Assembly (NCBI GenBank): GCA_026770585.1
Contig: MU646314.1
Span: 1,134,615 to 1,182,567, forward strand
Origin: Baffinella frigidus
Lineage: Eukaryota > Cryptophyceae > Cryptomonadales > Baffinellaceae
Direction of reading: 5' to 3'
DNA length: 47,953 bases
The number at the start of each line of letters is the position of its first letter. The first letter of the stretch is position 1. Position numbers and translations under genes: made by a program. The notes beneath the pieces were generated by a model. That model was not told the origin of the DNA. It saw only the letters and a program-made list of their open reading frames with translations, and did no database searches. Shown here one piece after another: positions 24,001 through 28,384 of the stretch.

Positions 24001-27000
24001 AGATCCGGGGAGGGCTCATAGATTGTGGGCGCACCCGCTTCCCCTCCGACGCGAGCTGCAGCATGATGTCGATCGCCCCGAATGATGACATCACCGTCCT
24101 GCAAACAAACACCATTTCGTGAATAAACCATCAGTGATGTATCCATAAGGACCCTACGGTAGGCCATGGGTAGGGACATAGGGTTGGTCCGACGGATATC
24201 CTAGGAAGGAAGCAACGCATCACAAGTCGCCCCATTTGAATTAACCCCTGGTCCTCTTCTCATACCCAGGCCACCATCAGGTACCGCTCAGCCCGTCACG
24301 CCAGCAACAGAGACATAAAAAAACAGCACAGGGCGCTAGGTGGCGCACGGGGGGGGGGTTGACAGAGCTGAAACTTGTCAAAACCTAAAACTCTAAAACT
24401 TCAGGATCACGCCAAAAGTGGCCGGAATCGGAGCCCGTGTTCATGATTTCATCCCGGTCCGTGGCCGACAGTCGCGAAAACCGCTCTACTGCTTAAAGCC
24501 AAACCGAGTTAGTCCACTGTCCATTCGAGGTGCAGGCTATCGTCGTGTGGCCTGACTTTTCAGAGTCGGGCTCACAACCTGTTGGCAGCGCCACCCGCGA
24601 GGTGTGCTGGTGGTGGTTTGCAGGTGGCGCGGGGAGGGGGGGGGGGGGGGGGGTAGATAACCTGTTAGCAGCAACGCCCGCGAGGGCCAAGTACCGCATG
24701 GCAGCTTTCTATACCGGCGTCCCAACAACACACGCTAGCGACTTTTCAGAGACGGGCTCAAAACCTGTTAGCAGCGACGCCCGCGAGCGCAGCCATGGCG
24801 GGCGCAGCCATCACCTGCGTCGACGCGTACATGCTGCGAACAAGGCAAGAGACTTTTACTCAACTTGTCACGTCAGACCACATGCGAACAGCCAAGATGT
24901 TCAGTACTTGCTCTGCCGATTGGATGCAATTCAGTGACACAGTGCATGCTGCGAGCATCCGCGTGGTCAGTGCATGCTGCCATGCCACCCCCCGAGTGTT
25001 CAGCATCATCCACACCAGCATGCTGCCCCCCCCCCCCTCCCCTCAGTCGCGTACATGCTGCCAAATCGATGAACCGAATGAATCATCATGACCCACCGGT
25101 GGGTAAGGTGTTCCAACCTCGTGACTGGCCAATATATGGCTAATTACGTGACCAATCAACGAAAGTTACTACACAAATGCCCACTTTTAAAAGCACACCC
25201 CCTCAGTCCTCGCCAACGCTCCTCCGGACAGGAGCCTACCCGGGGTCAAATGCTAAATAACCCTTTATCGCGAAAGTCGACACATTGTGTACCACTATAA
25301 TACTTGCACGACCATTTAGTACCAGAATTCATTCATCACAGGGGGCTCAGATTCTGAGCCCCCTGTGGGCAAAATAATCTTAAGTTGCCAAATTTGCCTG
25401 TGGGTCCGCTCTTGCCCGGACTGCTCGCCAACACACCCCATCCCTGCCCCAAGTCAAGCCCTCCCACGTTTCACCCCACACCCAAGATCTCTGACGACAC
25501 CTTGCTACAAACCCGCCAGAATTTGAACGAAGTAAGGATTTGAGGAGCCACAGCGGGCTACGAAGGGAGTTTCTGGCCGATTCTGAGCGTGCATCGGTTG
25601 GGATATCCGTTGGAACAACCGCATGTCCCTACGGATGGCCTACCGTAGGGACCTATGGAGTATCGGCTTGAGGGTTCTCCACGAAATCCGTTGGTAGCCC
25701 GGTGCATGGGGTGGGTAGTTGGTGACCTGTTGGCAGCCATATCGAGCAACGGCATCAGGATTTCGCCACGCAATTGCTGCCGCCCCGGATTTGTCACCAG
25801 ACCTGCCAGCCACACAGCATCCATTAATTCATACCTAGCTCTGCCTCACTCGGGCTGACCGACTATTCTCAAGTTGACAGATTTGCGGTACACACCCACC
25901 TTTCTCAAGTTGACATATTTGCGGTACACACCCACCCAGAGGAAAAGAGCCCTGGCTGCCCAACCTGATGAGCCCAAAGAGACAGAAACAGAGCTAGCAT
26001 ACTGCACGTGCTTCGAAACGTCTCGCCCACTAGGACGAGGTACCCAAGGTCCTTTAGGTCCTTTAGGTTTTAAATGCTCCCAACATAGCCCAACACTGCC
26101 ACACCACCCGCGCAGGAGGTCGGTGATGGAGCTGCGCGGAAAGTCCCGCGACTATTTCTTTTATGTATTTTTTTGTAGGACCCTACGGTAGGAGGTCCTA
26201 GGGACCTGGGAATGGCTGACGGGGAGATTCAATGAGATCTCATTGATTTAGCTGAAAATTACTACAGTGCCCGACCCGGTTATAAGCTGCTACGGGTTGC
26301 TGGTGGAGCGCTAGAATACTGCACGCGCTGACTGGCACACCACCCGCGCAGGAGGTCGGTGATGGAACTGCGCGGAAAGTCCCGCGACTGTTGCCTTGAC
26401 ACCGCTTTTGCTGGCACGAGCCCAGCCCGGTTGAGTTATGTCCCGGGGAAAGCCTGTGCAATTATGTGAACAGTCGTGGGAGTGTCCCACGTCAGCTCTG
26501 GCATGTGAAACACATGCCCCTTTGCCATTCCTCGGAATGACAGGCGTCGACACTGGGACACGGTGGTGGTTCCCTCTCCTTGCTGGGGGCCCCCCACCTG
26601 CATGTAAAGTCGAGAGCTGACTTGCAGGGGGTCAGCAGAGATGACCAGCAGGGGTCACTCACAGAGCTAAACTTGCAGGGGTGACCACCCTCTCCTTGTC
26701 CTGCTGGGGGCCCCACCTGCATGCCCGACTCGTTCCCCCGGGGAACGCTCCATCGTCGGGGTCCTCTTCCGGAACGGCCGGAGGTACTTGGTCATCCTCA
26801 CGTTCCCTTCCCCTGGCAGAATGTCTCGTCGTGACGTTGGTGGTCGCTGCGCCATGCCGTGTTGGTTGGGTTGTGCAAGCCTCCTTATGCGCGTCGAATT
26901 GGTCCTCTTGGTGTGCGTGCCAAGCACCCGTTCGGTCTGGGAACCACCCTCCGCCCTCCCCCCACCTCCCCCCCCCATCCCCCCTTCCGCCCGCGCCGTC

Positions 27001-27335
27001 GCATCGGGAAACAGCCCCGTAAATGTCACTCTCCTGCTCGTCTTGGATCCGCCGTCCCTGCTCGTCTTGGCACCGCCGTCTTCCCGTCCTCCTCCTCCTC
27101 CATCTAGGTCACTCCACTTCGAGCTCTTTTGTAAACGTGCGGCAGAGCTCTTTTCAGTACGAGAGACAGAGCTCTTTTCAGAGGGCTGGTGCATGTACTC
27201 GCTGACTTCCTGCTGGAAGTGGGCGAGCCGCAATCGCGGCAGACTCAGCTTCTTCCTGTCCTCTGATCGATTCGTCGCCAGCATATCCGTTTTTTCAATT
27301 GTCCCCCCCCGGAAGAAGAGGTGCGCCGCTTCCAT
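3051..27335 (-). CDS. Large multi-exon gene for an armadillo/HEAT-like repeat protein (whole gene model)
   Basis: I infer one minus-strand gene from at least 20 exons listed separately below. Two arguments support a single gene. Each exon has an AG acceptor and a GT (once GC) donor, and consecutive splice phases agree over long runs: from the first exon through the one at 18846-18946, from 17034 to 15622, from 14078 to 11434, and from 11016 to 4921. The joined translation is free of stops in these runs. Many exons encode Leu/Ala/Val-rich amphipathic helix pairs like armadillo or HEAT repeats. Such proteins act as helical scaffolds binding other proteins. I do not recognise the subfamily, so no specific role is given. 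The C-terminus probably lies beyond the left part of the window. Links at 18.8-17.0 kb (which includes the N gap), 15.6-14.1 kb and 11.4-11.0 kb are uncertain. Confidence 0.7.
3541..3645. mobile_element. Inverted-repeat element CCCTAGTGGCTATACGTC
   Basis: CCCTAGTGGCTATACGTC is matched in inverse by GACGTATAGCCACTAGGG about 80 bp away, and the inner part contains GTGAATTCACTG repeats. This is a MITE-like hairpin without coding capacity. Confidence 0.75.
3750..3860. mobile_element. AT-rich element with ATTACTACACG / CGTGTAGTAAT ends
   Basis: An inverted pair AATGAAATTCACTACAC and GTGTAGTAATTTTGATGG flanks the block GAGTAATATTAAAGCA. Relatives lie at 10768-10850, 11757-11880, 22290-22410 and 23870-24000. 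It is a small non-coding element. Confidence 0.7.
3940..4565. repeat. GA-rich array with internal tandem duplication of about 278 bp
   Basis: A GAGAGAGCGAG-type tract is punctuated six times by ATGATTTCTGTCGCGAGA. The block from about 4062 to 4240 is repeated almost unchanged from about 4340 to 4530. Long minus-strand Leu/Ser frames here are artefacts of composition. Confidence 0.85.
4575..4611 (-). CDS. Large helical-repeat gene, exon start [13 protein letters not shown]
   Basis: After the acceptor CAAACCAG the phase-0 frame reads [13 protein letters not shown]. The 3' end is not clear because the frame runs into GA-rich low-complexity DNA. An echo (MLKCAFT) sits at about 3685-3715. Only the start at 4611 is supported. 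Confidence 0.5.
4612..4920. repeat. Intron made wholly of telomere-like sequence (minus-strand gene)
   Basis: Between donor GTAAGC (4920) and acceptor CAAACCAG (4612), all 309 nt are variants of CCCGAAA, CCCTAAA and CCATAAA on the minus strand. No other sequence type is present. Confidence 0.75.
4921..4983 (-). CDS. Large helical-repeat gene, exon [20 protein letters not shown]..
   Basis: A 63-nt phase-0 exon (21 codons) follows CTAAACAG and ends at AAGCAA|GTAAGC, a strong donor. It reads [20 protein letters not shown]. The following intron (4612-4920) is wholly telomere-like. The exon end plus intron start also appears inverted at about 6622-6700. Confidence 0.7.
5357..5495. mobile_element. 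Small element with CCACTCGGTGGGCTACGAGG end
   Basis: This element of about 138 bp has a CACGGTGGACT end and, at the other side, CGTAGCCCACCGAGTGG. Copies lie at 6252-6391 and 13280-13418. A half copy facing the second lies at about 6131-6195. It has no coding capacity. Confidence 0.75.
5634..5772. mobile_element. CCACTTAGCAGC element, copy 2
   Basis: A near-identical copy of the 139-bp element at 494. A lone right end (GTAGCTGCTAAGTGGG) follows at about 5885-5900. Confidence 0.85.
5901..6130. other. AT-rich inverted repeat, no gene seen
   Basis: A pair of matching arms, TTTCATCTCGGAACA and its complement TGTTCCGAAATTGAA, flank an AT-rich core at about 5942-6085. This is probably another non-coding element. 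Confidence 0.5.
6622..6700 (+). repeat. Inverted copy of an exon end plus intron start
   Basis: On the plus strand GGAGTCGTCGAAGCAAG followed by TAAACCCGAAACCCG matches the minus-strand exon end and intron start at 4921-4870. The copy is inverted and abuts an echo of the exon at 6710-6793. Confidence 0.7.
6710..6793 (-). CDS. Large helical-repeat gene, exon [20 protein letters not shown]..
   Basis: An 84-nt phase-0 exon (28 codons) is bounded by TGTGTAG and TTCAAG|GTTGTT. The peptide [20 protein letters not shown] then RHNMDKFK is an amphipathic helix. Downstream echoes of the 3' edge are at 6597-6625 and 6395-6465 (HNIEKFK). An upstream echo of the 5' edge is at 6896-6930. Confidence 0.75.
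7135..7205. repeat. 15-bp tandem repeat GAGGGGTCGCAACGA
   Basis: Four to five copies of a 15-bp unit (GAGGGGTCGCAACGA with single-base variants) stand in tandem. It is in frame on both strands, but no coding context is evident. Confidence 0.85.
7300..7540. other. Open minus-strand stretch of unclear status
   Basis: The minus strand is open and includes [19 protein letters not shown] and [13 protein letters not shown]. It could hold an exon of the large gene between 8462 and 6793, but no clean phase-0 splice pair is evident. Confidence 0.25.
7758..7988. mobile_element. Long-arm inverted-repeat element
   Basis: GTAGAAATGGGCTCCGCG at the left is matched by CGCGGAGCCCATTTCTAC at the right. Inner arms also pair (GGAAAAACGTCTTTT against AAAAAGACGTTCC, and ATCTTAGGCAT against ATGCCTAAAAT). 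The whole 231 bp can fold as one hairpin. It is MITE-like. Confidence 0.85.
8060..8450. repeat. ATATC/GATATAC-rich tandem blocks with exon echoes
   Basis: Blocks such as GATATACGATATCTGCTAGA repeat several times and alternate with copies of the exon at 8462-8554. Similar AT-rich blocks are at 7640-7700. Confidence 0.7.
8462..8554 (-). CDS. Large helical-repeat gene, exon [20 protein letters not shown]..
   Basis: A 93-nt phase-0 exon (31 codons) lies between CACGCACCAG and CACACGGG|GTACGT. It reads [20 protein letters not shown] then [12 protein letters not shown] 5'-edge echo is found at 8686-8740. Further copies lie at 8313-8345 and 8141-8275, the last nearly the whole exon. Each keeps a GT after the exon edge while the bases beyond diverge. 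Confidence 0.75.
8762..8881. mobile_element. TACAGGGGTACCTCGCTC element, copy 1
   Basis: Terminal inverted repeats TACAGGGGCACCTCGCTCA and TGAGCGAGGTACCCCTGTA, about 27 bp each, enclose a CTAGG-rich core that is itself palindromic. Copies are at 30353-30474, 42042-42164, 42712-42789 (right arm deleted) and 43219-43339. A distant relative is at 16340-16449. Confidence 0.85.
8962..9118. mobile_element. CACAGCGGGCTACGAAGG element, copy 1
   Basis: This element of about 155 bp has arms GGCTACGAAGGA and TTCGTAGCCC and contains CCTTATCCGTAGG and CTACCGTAGGG-type core blocks. Copies are at 9482-9631, 16168-16331, 22463-22622, 25548-25710 (diverged) and 37831-37996. A fragment is at 21178-21230. Confidence 0.8.
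9482..9631. mobile_element. CACAGCGGGCTACGAAGG element, copy 2
   Basis: Inverted relative to copy 1 and lying between two echoes of the 9786-9877 exon edge. Confidence 0.8.
9786..9877 (-). CDS. Large helical-repeat gene, exon [20 protein letters not shown]..
   Basis: A 92-nt exon is bounded by ACCCCTAG and GTCTCGTCG|GTACCC. It enters after base 1 and exits in phase 0. [20 protein letters not shown] then [10 protein letters not shown] is a classic armadillo-like helix pair. Four echoes of its 3' half, each keeping GTCG|GTACCC or similar, lie downstream at about 9638-9712, 9391-9465, 9121-9195 and 8917-8955. Two inverted-repeat elements sit between them. Confidence 0.8.
9878..10057. repeat. 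Intron made wholly of telomere-like sequence (minus-strand gene)
   Basis: The 180-nt intron between donor CGCG|GTACAC and acceptor CCCCTAG is CCCTAAA, CCCCAAA and ACACCAAA units from end to end on the sense strand. Confidence 0.8.
10058..10115 (-). CDS. Large helical-repeat gene, exon [19 protein letters not shown]
   Basis: A 58-nt exon lies between CCGAACAG and CACCGCG|GTACAC, with entry phase 0 and exit after base 1. It joins in phase to the exon at 9786-9877 to read [11 protein letters not shown]. An echo of its 5' edge (VVNCFSFTV) occurs upstream at about 10203-10240. The following intron (9878-10057) consists wholly of CCCTAAA-like repeats. Confidence 0.75.
10977..11016 (-). CDS. Large helical-repeat gene, short exon [13 protein letters not shown]
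   Basis: A frame [13 protein letters not shown] ends at CTCGGG|GTGAGG and exits in phase 0, as the next exon needs. I take the acceptor CTCCCCAG at 11017-11019. The frame also stays open upstream to about 11060. Entry after base 2 does not match the exon at 11434, so an exon between them may be missing. The acceptor region is echoed at 11150-11200. Confidence 0.45.
11434..11526 (-). CDS. Large helical-repeat gene, exon [20 protein letters not shown]..
   Basis: A phase-0 exon follows CCCTGCAG and reads [19 protein letters not shown], then [11 protein letters not shown]. The end is uncertain. I use CTCATG|GTCCCT at 11434, a weak donor, and the frame stays open to about 11360. Two partial copies lie at 11655-11756 and 11886-12108, the latter split by a CCACTTAGCAGC element (11927-12065). 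Confidence 0.65.
11927..12065. mobile_element. CCACTTAGCAGC element, copy 3, inside an exon echo
   Basis: The element splits a duplicate of the 11434-11526 exon. Sequence matching the exon lies on both sides, with the internal ATTCACC lost or replaced at the junction. This shows the element inserted after the exon was duplicated. Confidence 0.8.
12205..12345. repeat. Two adjacent hairpins
   Basis: GAAGCAAGAGGAATAGC pairs with GCTATTCCTCTTGCTTC at 12212-12259. CGTGTAGGATGG pairs with CCATCCTACACG at about 12283-12322. The GTGTAGGATG motif also occurs near 30482, 41425, 41990 and 46313. Confidence 0.7.
12456..12544 (-). CDS. Large helical-repeat gene, exon [20 protein letters not shown]..
   Basis: An 89-nt exon is bounded by AAACCGCAG and CTGCAG|GTAAGA, a near-perfect donor. 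It enters after base 1 and exits in phase 0. It reads [20 protein letters not shown] then PRLLFVLQ, two amphipathic helices. The acceptor lies at the end of a short CCCGAAACCGCAACC array. Confidence 0.8.
12720..13280. other. Intron with dispersed repeats, no exon seen
   Basis: About 70 bp (ACAAAGCTGATCCTCGGCAG onward) recur at 14503-14570. A block with TCTACTTTGGCGTCCTC and CCCTTAGAGCC recurs inverted at about 30625-30695. I find no coding sequence. Confidence 0.55.
13708..13750 (-). CDS. Large helical-repeat gene, exon [14 protein letters not shown]
   Basis: A 43-nt exon lies between GAACGCAG and AACATCG|GTGCCT, with entry phase 0 and exit after base 1. The exit phase matches the exon at 12456-12544, so the join reads ISNIG then MVCVSEE. 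An echo of the donor edge (ATCTCCAAAATTG|GTACG on the minus strand) is at about 13456-13475. Confidence 0.75.
13751..13949. repeat. Intron made wholly of telomere-like sequence (minus-strand gene)
   Basis: The 199 nt between CACACAG|GTTTGC and GAACGCAG are CCCTAAA and CCCTGAA units on the sense strand, starting within a few bases of the donor and ending at the acceptor. Confidence 0.85.
13950..14078 (-). CDS. Large helical-repeat gene, 43-codon exon [18 protein letters not shown]..
   Basis: A 129-nt phase-0 exon is bounded by CTCGGCAG and CACACAG|GTTTGC. The translation [18 protein letters not shown] then [17 protein letters not shown] is a strong pair of Leu-rich helices typical of armadillo/HEAT repeats. 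It is one of the clearest exons in the window. The next intron (13751-13949) is completely a CCCTAAA-like array. Confidence 0.8.
14115..14225. repeat. GA-rich simple repeat
   Basis: A GAGAGAGCGAGAG tract lies just upstream (in gene sense) of the 13950-14078 exon. Confidence 0.9.
14871..14933 (-). CDS. Possible exon with [17 protein letters not shown]
   Basis: An open minus-strand frame reads [21 protein letters not shown] after an AG at 14934-14935, with a coiled-coil-like pattern. No clear donor is visible. The sequence runs into an inverted repeat (14780-14880) containing GCGCCCGGATCCCGGGCGC. Coordinates are approximate. Confidence 0.35.
15002..15615. repeat. AACT/AAGT tetranucleotide-like tracts
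   Basis: Long runs of ACTAACTAACTA, GTAAGTAAGTA and CAAACAAACAAA fill an intron of the large gene. They are interrupted by two echoes of the exon at 15622-15705. Confidence 0.85.
15622..15705 (-). CDS. Large helical-repeat gene, basic exon with GC donor
   Basis: An 84-nt phase-0 exon (28 codons) starts after GGGCGCAG. It encodes [17 protein letters not shown] followed by [10 protein letters not shown]. It ends at CTCCAG|GCGAGA, a GC rather than a GT donor. Two echoes of the 3' half at 15423-15482 and 15119-15190 keep the same place as CAG|GCAAGC and CAG|GCACGC. The downstream intron is a CTAA/GTAA-rich tract. Confidence 0.5.
16602..16658 (-). CDS. Large helical-repeat gene, exon [19 protein letters not shown]
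   Basis: A 57-nt phase-0 exon (19 codons) is bounded by GATCTCCAG and AAAGCG|GTGAGTT, an excellent donor. The peptide [19 protein letters not shown] is a charged helix. The frame stays open beyond the donor, so some read-through is possible. An echo of the 3' edge (CATCTCGGCAAAGCAG on the minus strand) lies at 16489-16511. Confidence 0.65.
16659..16993. repeat. Intron made wholly of CCCTCAA/CCCTGGA repeats (minus-strand gene)
   Basis: The intron from ACG|GTGAGA to GATCTCCAG (335 nt) consists of CCCTCAA and CCCTGGA heptamers on the sense strand. The two heptamer types form separate blocks. Confidence 0.85.
16994..17034 (-). CDS. Large helical-repeat gene, short exon [14 protein letters not shown]
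   Basis: A 41-nt exon lies between CCATCGCAG and GCCACG|GTGAGA. It enters after base 1 and exits in phase 0. The sequence [13 protein letters not shown] is acidic and helical. It lies just left of the assembly gap, so the preceding exon may be missing. The following intron (16659-16993) is entirely a telomere-like array. Confidence 0.6.
17060..17159. repeat. 22-bp tandem repeat GTTAAGTTGACATACGAGGT, reaching the gap
   Basis: At least four copies of a 22-bp unit run directly into the N block. The gap is therefore probably a longer array of this unit. Confidence 0.85.
17160..17704. other. Assembly gap
   Basis: 545 consecutive N. Any exon of the large gene in this space is missing. Confidence 0.99.
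17889..18090. repeat. GGGTTGA array
   Basis: About 28 copies of the heptamer GGGTTGA with few variants. On the sense strand of the large gene it reads CCCTCAA. Confidence 0.9.
18576..18622 (-). CDS. Possible exon [15 protein letters not shown] of the large helical-repeat gene
   Basis: After the acceptor AACCGTTCAG a phase-0 frame reads [15 protein letters not shown] and meets CCCCG|GTTGAG. A second open frame over the same bases ([15 protein letters not shown]) is also plausible, so the frame is undecided. The segment AACCGTTCAGT plus CTGGATGGCTTTC recurs in variant form at 18782-18830 and, on the plus strand, at 44582-44607. Confidence 0.35.
18846..18946 (-). CDS. Large helical-repeat gene, exon [18 protein letters not shown]..
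   Basis: The acceptor CAACGCAG sits at the end of a CCCAACA-type array. The frame reads [18 protein letters not shown], then [11 protein letters not shown], a textbook armadillo-like unit. A donor ATCAG|GTGCGC closes the exon at 18846 after base 2 of a codon. The frame also stays open to about 18716, so the exon may be longer. Two echoes of the 3' edge lie at 18757-18790 and 18651-18675. Confidence 0.7.
18953..19078. repeat. GGGTGTT array ending at an acceptor
   Basis: Units GGGGGTT then GGGTGTT, read as AACACCC on the sense strand, end directly at the acceptor CAACGCAG of the exon at 18846-18946. Confidence 0.9.
19100..19255. mobile_element. Inverted-repeat element GAGGCCACTCAATTTAAACC
   Basis: GAGGCCACTCAATTTAAACC and GGTTTAAATTGAGTGGCCTC form perfect ends of a 140-bp non-coding hairpin element. 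Confidence 0.85.
19693..19831. mobile_element. CCACTTAGCAGC element, copy 4
   Basis: Same family as 494-632. It is followed directly by an echo of the donor edge of the exon at 20082-20148. Confidence 0.85.
20082..20148 (-). CDS. Large helical-repeat gene, exon [20 protein letters not shown]..
   Basis: A 67-nt exon is bounded by AACCGCAG and GGCGAG|GTCTGG. It enters after base 2 (completing an Arg codon) and exits in phase 0. [20 protein letters not shown] is a clear amphipathic helix pair. A short echo of the donor edge (GTGGGCGAG|GTCC on the minus strand) is at about 19833-19856, just beside a CCACTTAGCAGC element. Confidence 0.75.
20149..20580. repeat. Intron made wholly of telomere-like sequence (minus-strand gene)
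   Basis: 432 nt from CGGAG|GTCGGC to AACCGCAG consist of CCCTAGA, CCCTAAA, CCCTACA and CCCGACA units. A block of about 140 bp inside is duplicated (TGTAGGGTGTTG followed by GGTTGAAGGTCTAGGG occurs twice). Confidence 0.85.
20581..20627 (-). CDS. Large helical-repeat gene, exon [15 protein letters not shown]
   Basis: A 47-nt exon lies between GGAACAG and CGGAG|GTCGGC, with entry phase 0 and exit after base 2. It encodes an acidic loop or helix, [15 protein letters not shown]. The intron that follows (20149-20580) is wholly a telomere-like array. Confidence 0.7.
21358..21536. mobile_element. GAGAACGCTAGAGGGGCC element, copy 1
   Basis: Ends GAGAACGCTAGAGGGGCCT and AGGCCCCTTGAGCATTCTC are inverted repeats. 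The core includes CCATATATTGGCCAGTCAC and AACTTTCGTTGATTGGTC. Copies are at 23453-23631 and 47463-47623, with a core fragment at 25103-25197. Confidence 0.8.
21711..21803 (-). CDS. Large helical-repeat gene, exon [20 protein letters not shown]..
   Basis: A 93-nt phase-0 exon (31 codons) is bounded by GGATGCAG and CTCAAG|GTACGT. It reads [16 protein letters not shown] and then [10 protein letters not shown], a strong armadillo-like helix-turn-helix. Echoes of its 3' edge (RFVEVGGL or RFIQLGG) occur at 20859-20895, 21207-21240 and 21538-21620. Echoes of its 5' edge occur at 21860-21935 and 22095-22265, interleaved with small inverted-repeat elements. Confidence 0.75.
21970..22090. mobile_element. 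CTAGCTCTGCCTGAG element, copy 2
   Basis: Same inverted-repeat ends as 1218-1338. It lies between two echoes of the 21711-21803 exon's 5' edge. Confidence 0.8.
22463..22622. mobile_element. CACAGCGGGCTACGAAGG element, copy 4
   Basis: Arms and CTACGGATAAGG core as in the copies at 9482 and 16168. Confidence 0.75.
22623..23450. other. Intron, one element, no exon seen
   Basis: Apart from the CCACTTAGCAGC element at 22936-23075, I see nothing coding. A short run with several GCTGACTTTGAAGG-like repeats lies at about 22810-22865. Confidence 0.45.
24035..24098 (-). CDS. Large helical-repeat gene, exon [21 protein letters not shown]
   Basis: A 64-nt exon lies between TTTGCAG and AAGCGG|GTGCGC. 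It enters after base 2 and exits in phase 0. The translation includes [19 protein letters not shown], a helix with the Leu/Ile spacing of armadillo repeats. A short copy of the donor edge is found at about 23806-23825. Confidence 0.7.
24765..24814 (-). CDS. Large helical-repeat gene, exon [16 protein letters not shown]
   Basis: A 50-nt exon is bounded by CGACGCAG and AACAG|GTTTTG, entering in phase 0 and leaving after base 2. It encodes an alanine-rich helix. Two partial copies of its 3' edge, each still followed by GTT, occur downstream in the intron at about 24655-24705 and 24568-24605. These copies could act as decoy donors. Confidence 0.6.
24989..25022 (-). CDS. Large helical-repeat gene, short exon [11 protein letters not shown]
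   Basis: A 34-nt exon lies between GGGGCAG and CGGGG|GTGGCA. It enters after two bases of a codon and leaves in phase 0, which matches both neighbours. [11 protein letters not shown] looks like the end of a hydrophobic helix. Several short copies of its acceptor edge (CATGCTGC on the plus strand) follow between 24828 and 24985, so the functional acceptor is not certain. Confidence 0.5.
25203..25547. other. Intron, no exon recognised
   Basis: A GC-mixed stretch with a hairpin GGGGGCTCAGA/TCTGAGCCCCC at 25338-25364. No convincing splice-bounded frame. Confidence 0.4.
25727..25802 (-). CDS. Large helical-repeat gene, exon with [15 protein letters not shown]
   Basis: The acceptor GGCTGGCAG and donor AACAG|GTCACC bound 76 nt with two split codons (in after base 1, out after base 2). 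The translation reads [15 protein letters not shown] then MPLLDMAAN, an amphipathic helix pair typical of an armadillo/HEAT unit. The entry phase matches the first exon and the exit phase matches the exon at 24989-25022. Confidence 0.65.
26046..26400. repeat. Duplicated block with possible mini-exon (CACCACCCGCGCAGGAGG)
   Basis: The sequence CACCACCCGCGCAGGAGG and about 45 following bases occur twice, at 26102-26158 and 26339-26392. Between them lies a copy of a repeat family also seen at 18165-18300. On the minus strand each copy contains an AG acceptor, then codons for SITDLLRG, then GTGG. This could be a 24-nt exon with one echo, but its phase does not fit its neighbours. Confidence 0.4.
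26401..26716. other. Intron with echo of the first exon's donor edge
   Basis: The segment CTCTCCTTG..GCTGGGGGCCCC..CACCTGCATG appears at 26569-26602 and again at the exon end (26690-26723). An inverted pair (TGTGAACAGTCGTGGGA region) lies near 26465. No further exon is clear. Confidence 0.45.
26717..27335 (-). CDS. Large helical-repeat gene, first coding exon
   Basis: An open frame of 206 codons begins at ATG 27335. An upstream in-frame GTG at 27362 is less likely as a start. The N-terminus ([11 protein letters not shown]) is followed by a charged region containing [17 protein letters not shown], then Ser/Lys-rich and Gly/Glu-rich low-complexity stretches and another basic region. This is typical of a disordered leader before a folded repeat domain. 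The exon ends at CATGCAG|GTGGGG, splitting a codon after its first base, which fits the exon at 25727-25802. A partial copy of the donor region lies at about 26569-26602. The upstream 579 bp are shared with the divergent gene at 27915. Confidence 0.6.
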
Positions 27336-27914
27336 CTTGGAATGCCTTTGCGAGAGATGCACAGGGCGTTGGCCTCACCCGTCGCTTTCGCACTATAACA
27401 GCATCCCTGCCCCTTCCCACACCCTCGGACCGACCCCAGTACCTGGTCTGCGACCGGTATTTAACTTGTCGCTTGTTTTACGGAAATAGTGACAGTATAT
27501 ATAGTACAGAAAACGTATTTACGTCCATCTATTCGAGTATATCTAGTATATCCTGATATCAGCAACCGTATATTACGGTCTATTCATCTCCTGGGTGCGC
27601 GCGCCGTCCCACCGCCCTCTCTTGTGGTCACGCCCGTGTCCTTCGCGAATGATAGCAGAAATCCACGCCTCGTGCATCCAACCGGACACTCCTGCCGGGA
27701 GCGTGGCTGCCCCGCCTAGGGATACCGCTCCTCTAGAGCATGGGCCTTGCTAGCATGCCCTGTCTCCCTCCACGACACAGCCCACCACGGAGGGAGAACT
27801 CTGCCCCAGCACGTCCCTACCGCGCAGTCTCATACGCGGCGCCAGTTCACCCCCGCCCAGCTCCCCCTGATGCAGACCACGCCCCCCAACAGGCCCCCTA
27901 AGTGAGCATTCAGG
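27336..27914. promoter_or_regulatory. Shared upstream region of two divergent genes
   Basis: The minus-strand ATG at 27335 and plus-strand ATG at 27915 are 579 bp apart. The region contains an AT-rich centre at about 27480-27580 with TATATATAGTACAG. A bidirectional promoter is an inference from gene arrangement alone. Confidence 0.45.
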
Positions 27915-28088
27915 ATGAGCGCTAAACTGGCCAAGAAGAAGATGCGCGAGCTTTTCGCCGACCCTGGCAAGCCTGTCGCGGCGGGTGAAACCAAGGCGGC
28001 GTCTGGCCCGAAGCGCTCTGCGAAGCGGCGCCGCCTCAAGGCACCCCCGCCCCGCCTCTCGCACACTCCTGCTGTGCACCACAGCTCG
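27915..28088 (+). CDS. Unknown basic protein, first exon
   Basis: The ATG at 27915 opens a frame reading MSAKLAKKKMRELFADPG, then a Lys/Arg-rich stretch SGPKRSAKRRRLKAPPP that resembles a nuclear localisation signal. I place the donor at AGCTCG|GTGCTG (58 codons, phase 0), but the frame stays open to 28232. I do not recognise the family. A nuclear location is an inference from the basic cluster. Confidence 0.5.
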
Positions 28089-28162
28089 GTGCTGTCACGT
28101 GCAGTGCGTTGGCTGCAATCCACAGGAGCGAGACCTTTCCTCAAGTCGGCTCTCTCGTGCAG

Positions 28163-28240
28163 GCGTTCCCGCAGACGTTTACAGCGCGGCCGGCGCCTGA
28201 CGCCAAGGCTAAGCGCCTCAGAGCGAATGTAGAACGCAAG
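28163..28240 (+). CDS. Unknown basic protein, probable second exon
   Basis: After the acceptor CTCGTGCAG a phase-0 frame of 26 codons reads AFPQTFTARPAPDAKAK then RLRANVERK, ending at CGCAAG|GTCGGC. The intron before it would be 74 nt. The phase agrees with the first exon. Confidence 0.5.
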
Positions 28241-28384
28241 GTCGGCCCCTCTCGCTGCTCCCCAGGGGAGTCCCCCGCAGAAGCACTCTCACGCAGAAGT
28301 TGGACTCAAGAGGGGGGGTCAGCAACCAGGGATCGATGAAACAGCCAACAGCGCCCATTCGCGCGTTATACCGTGCATTTTGTA

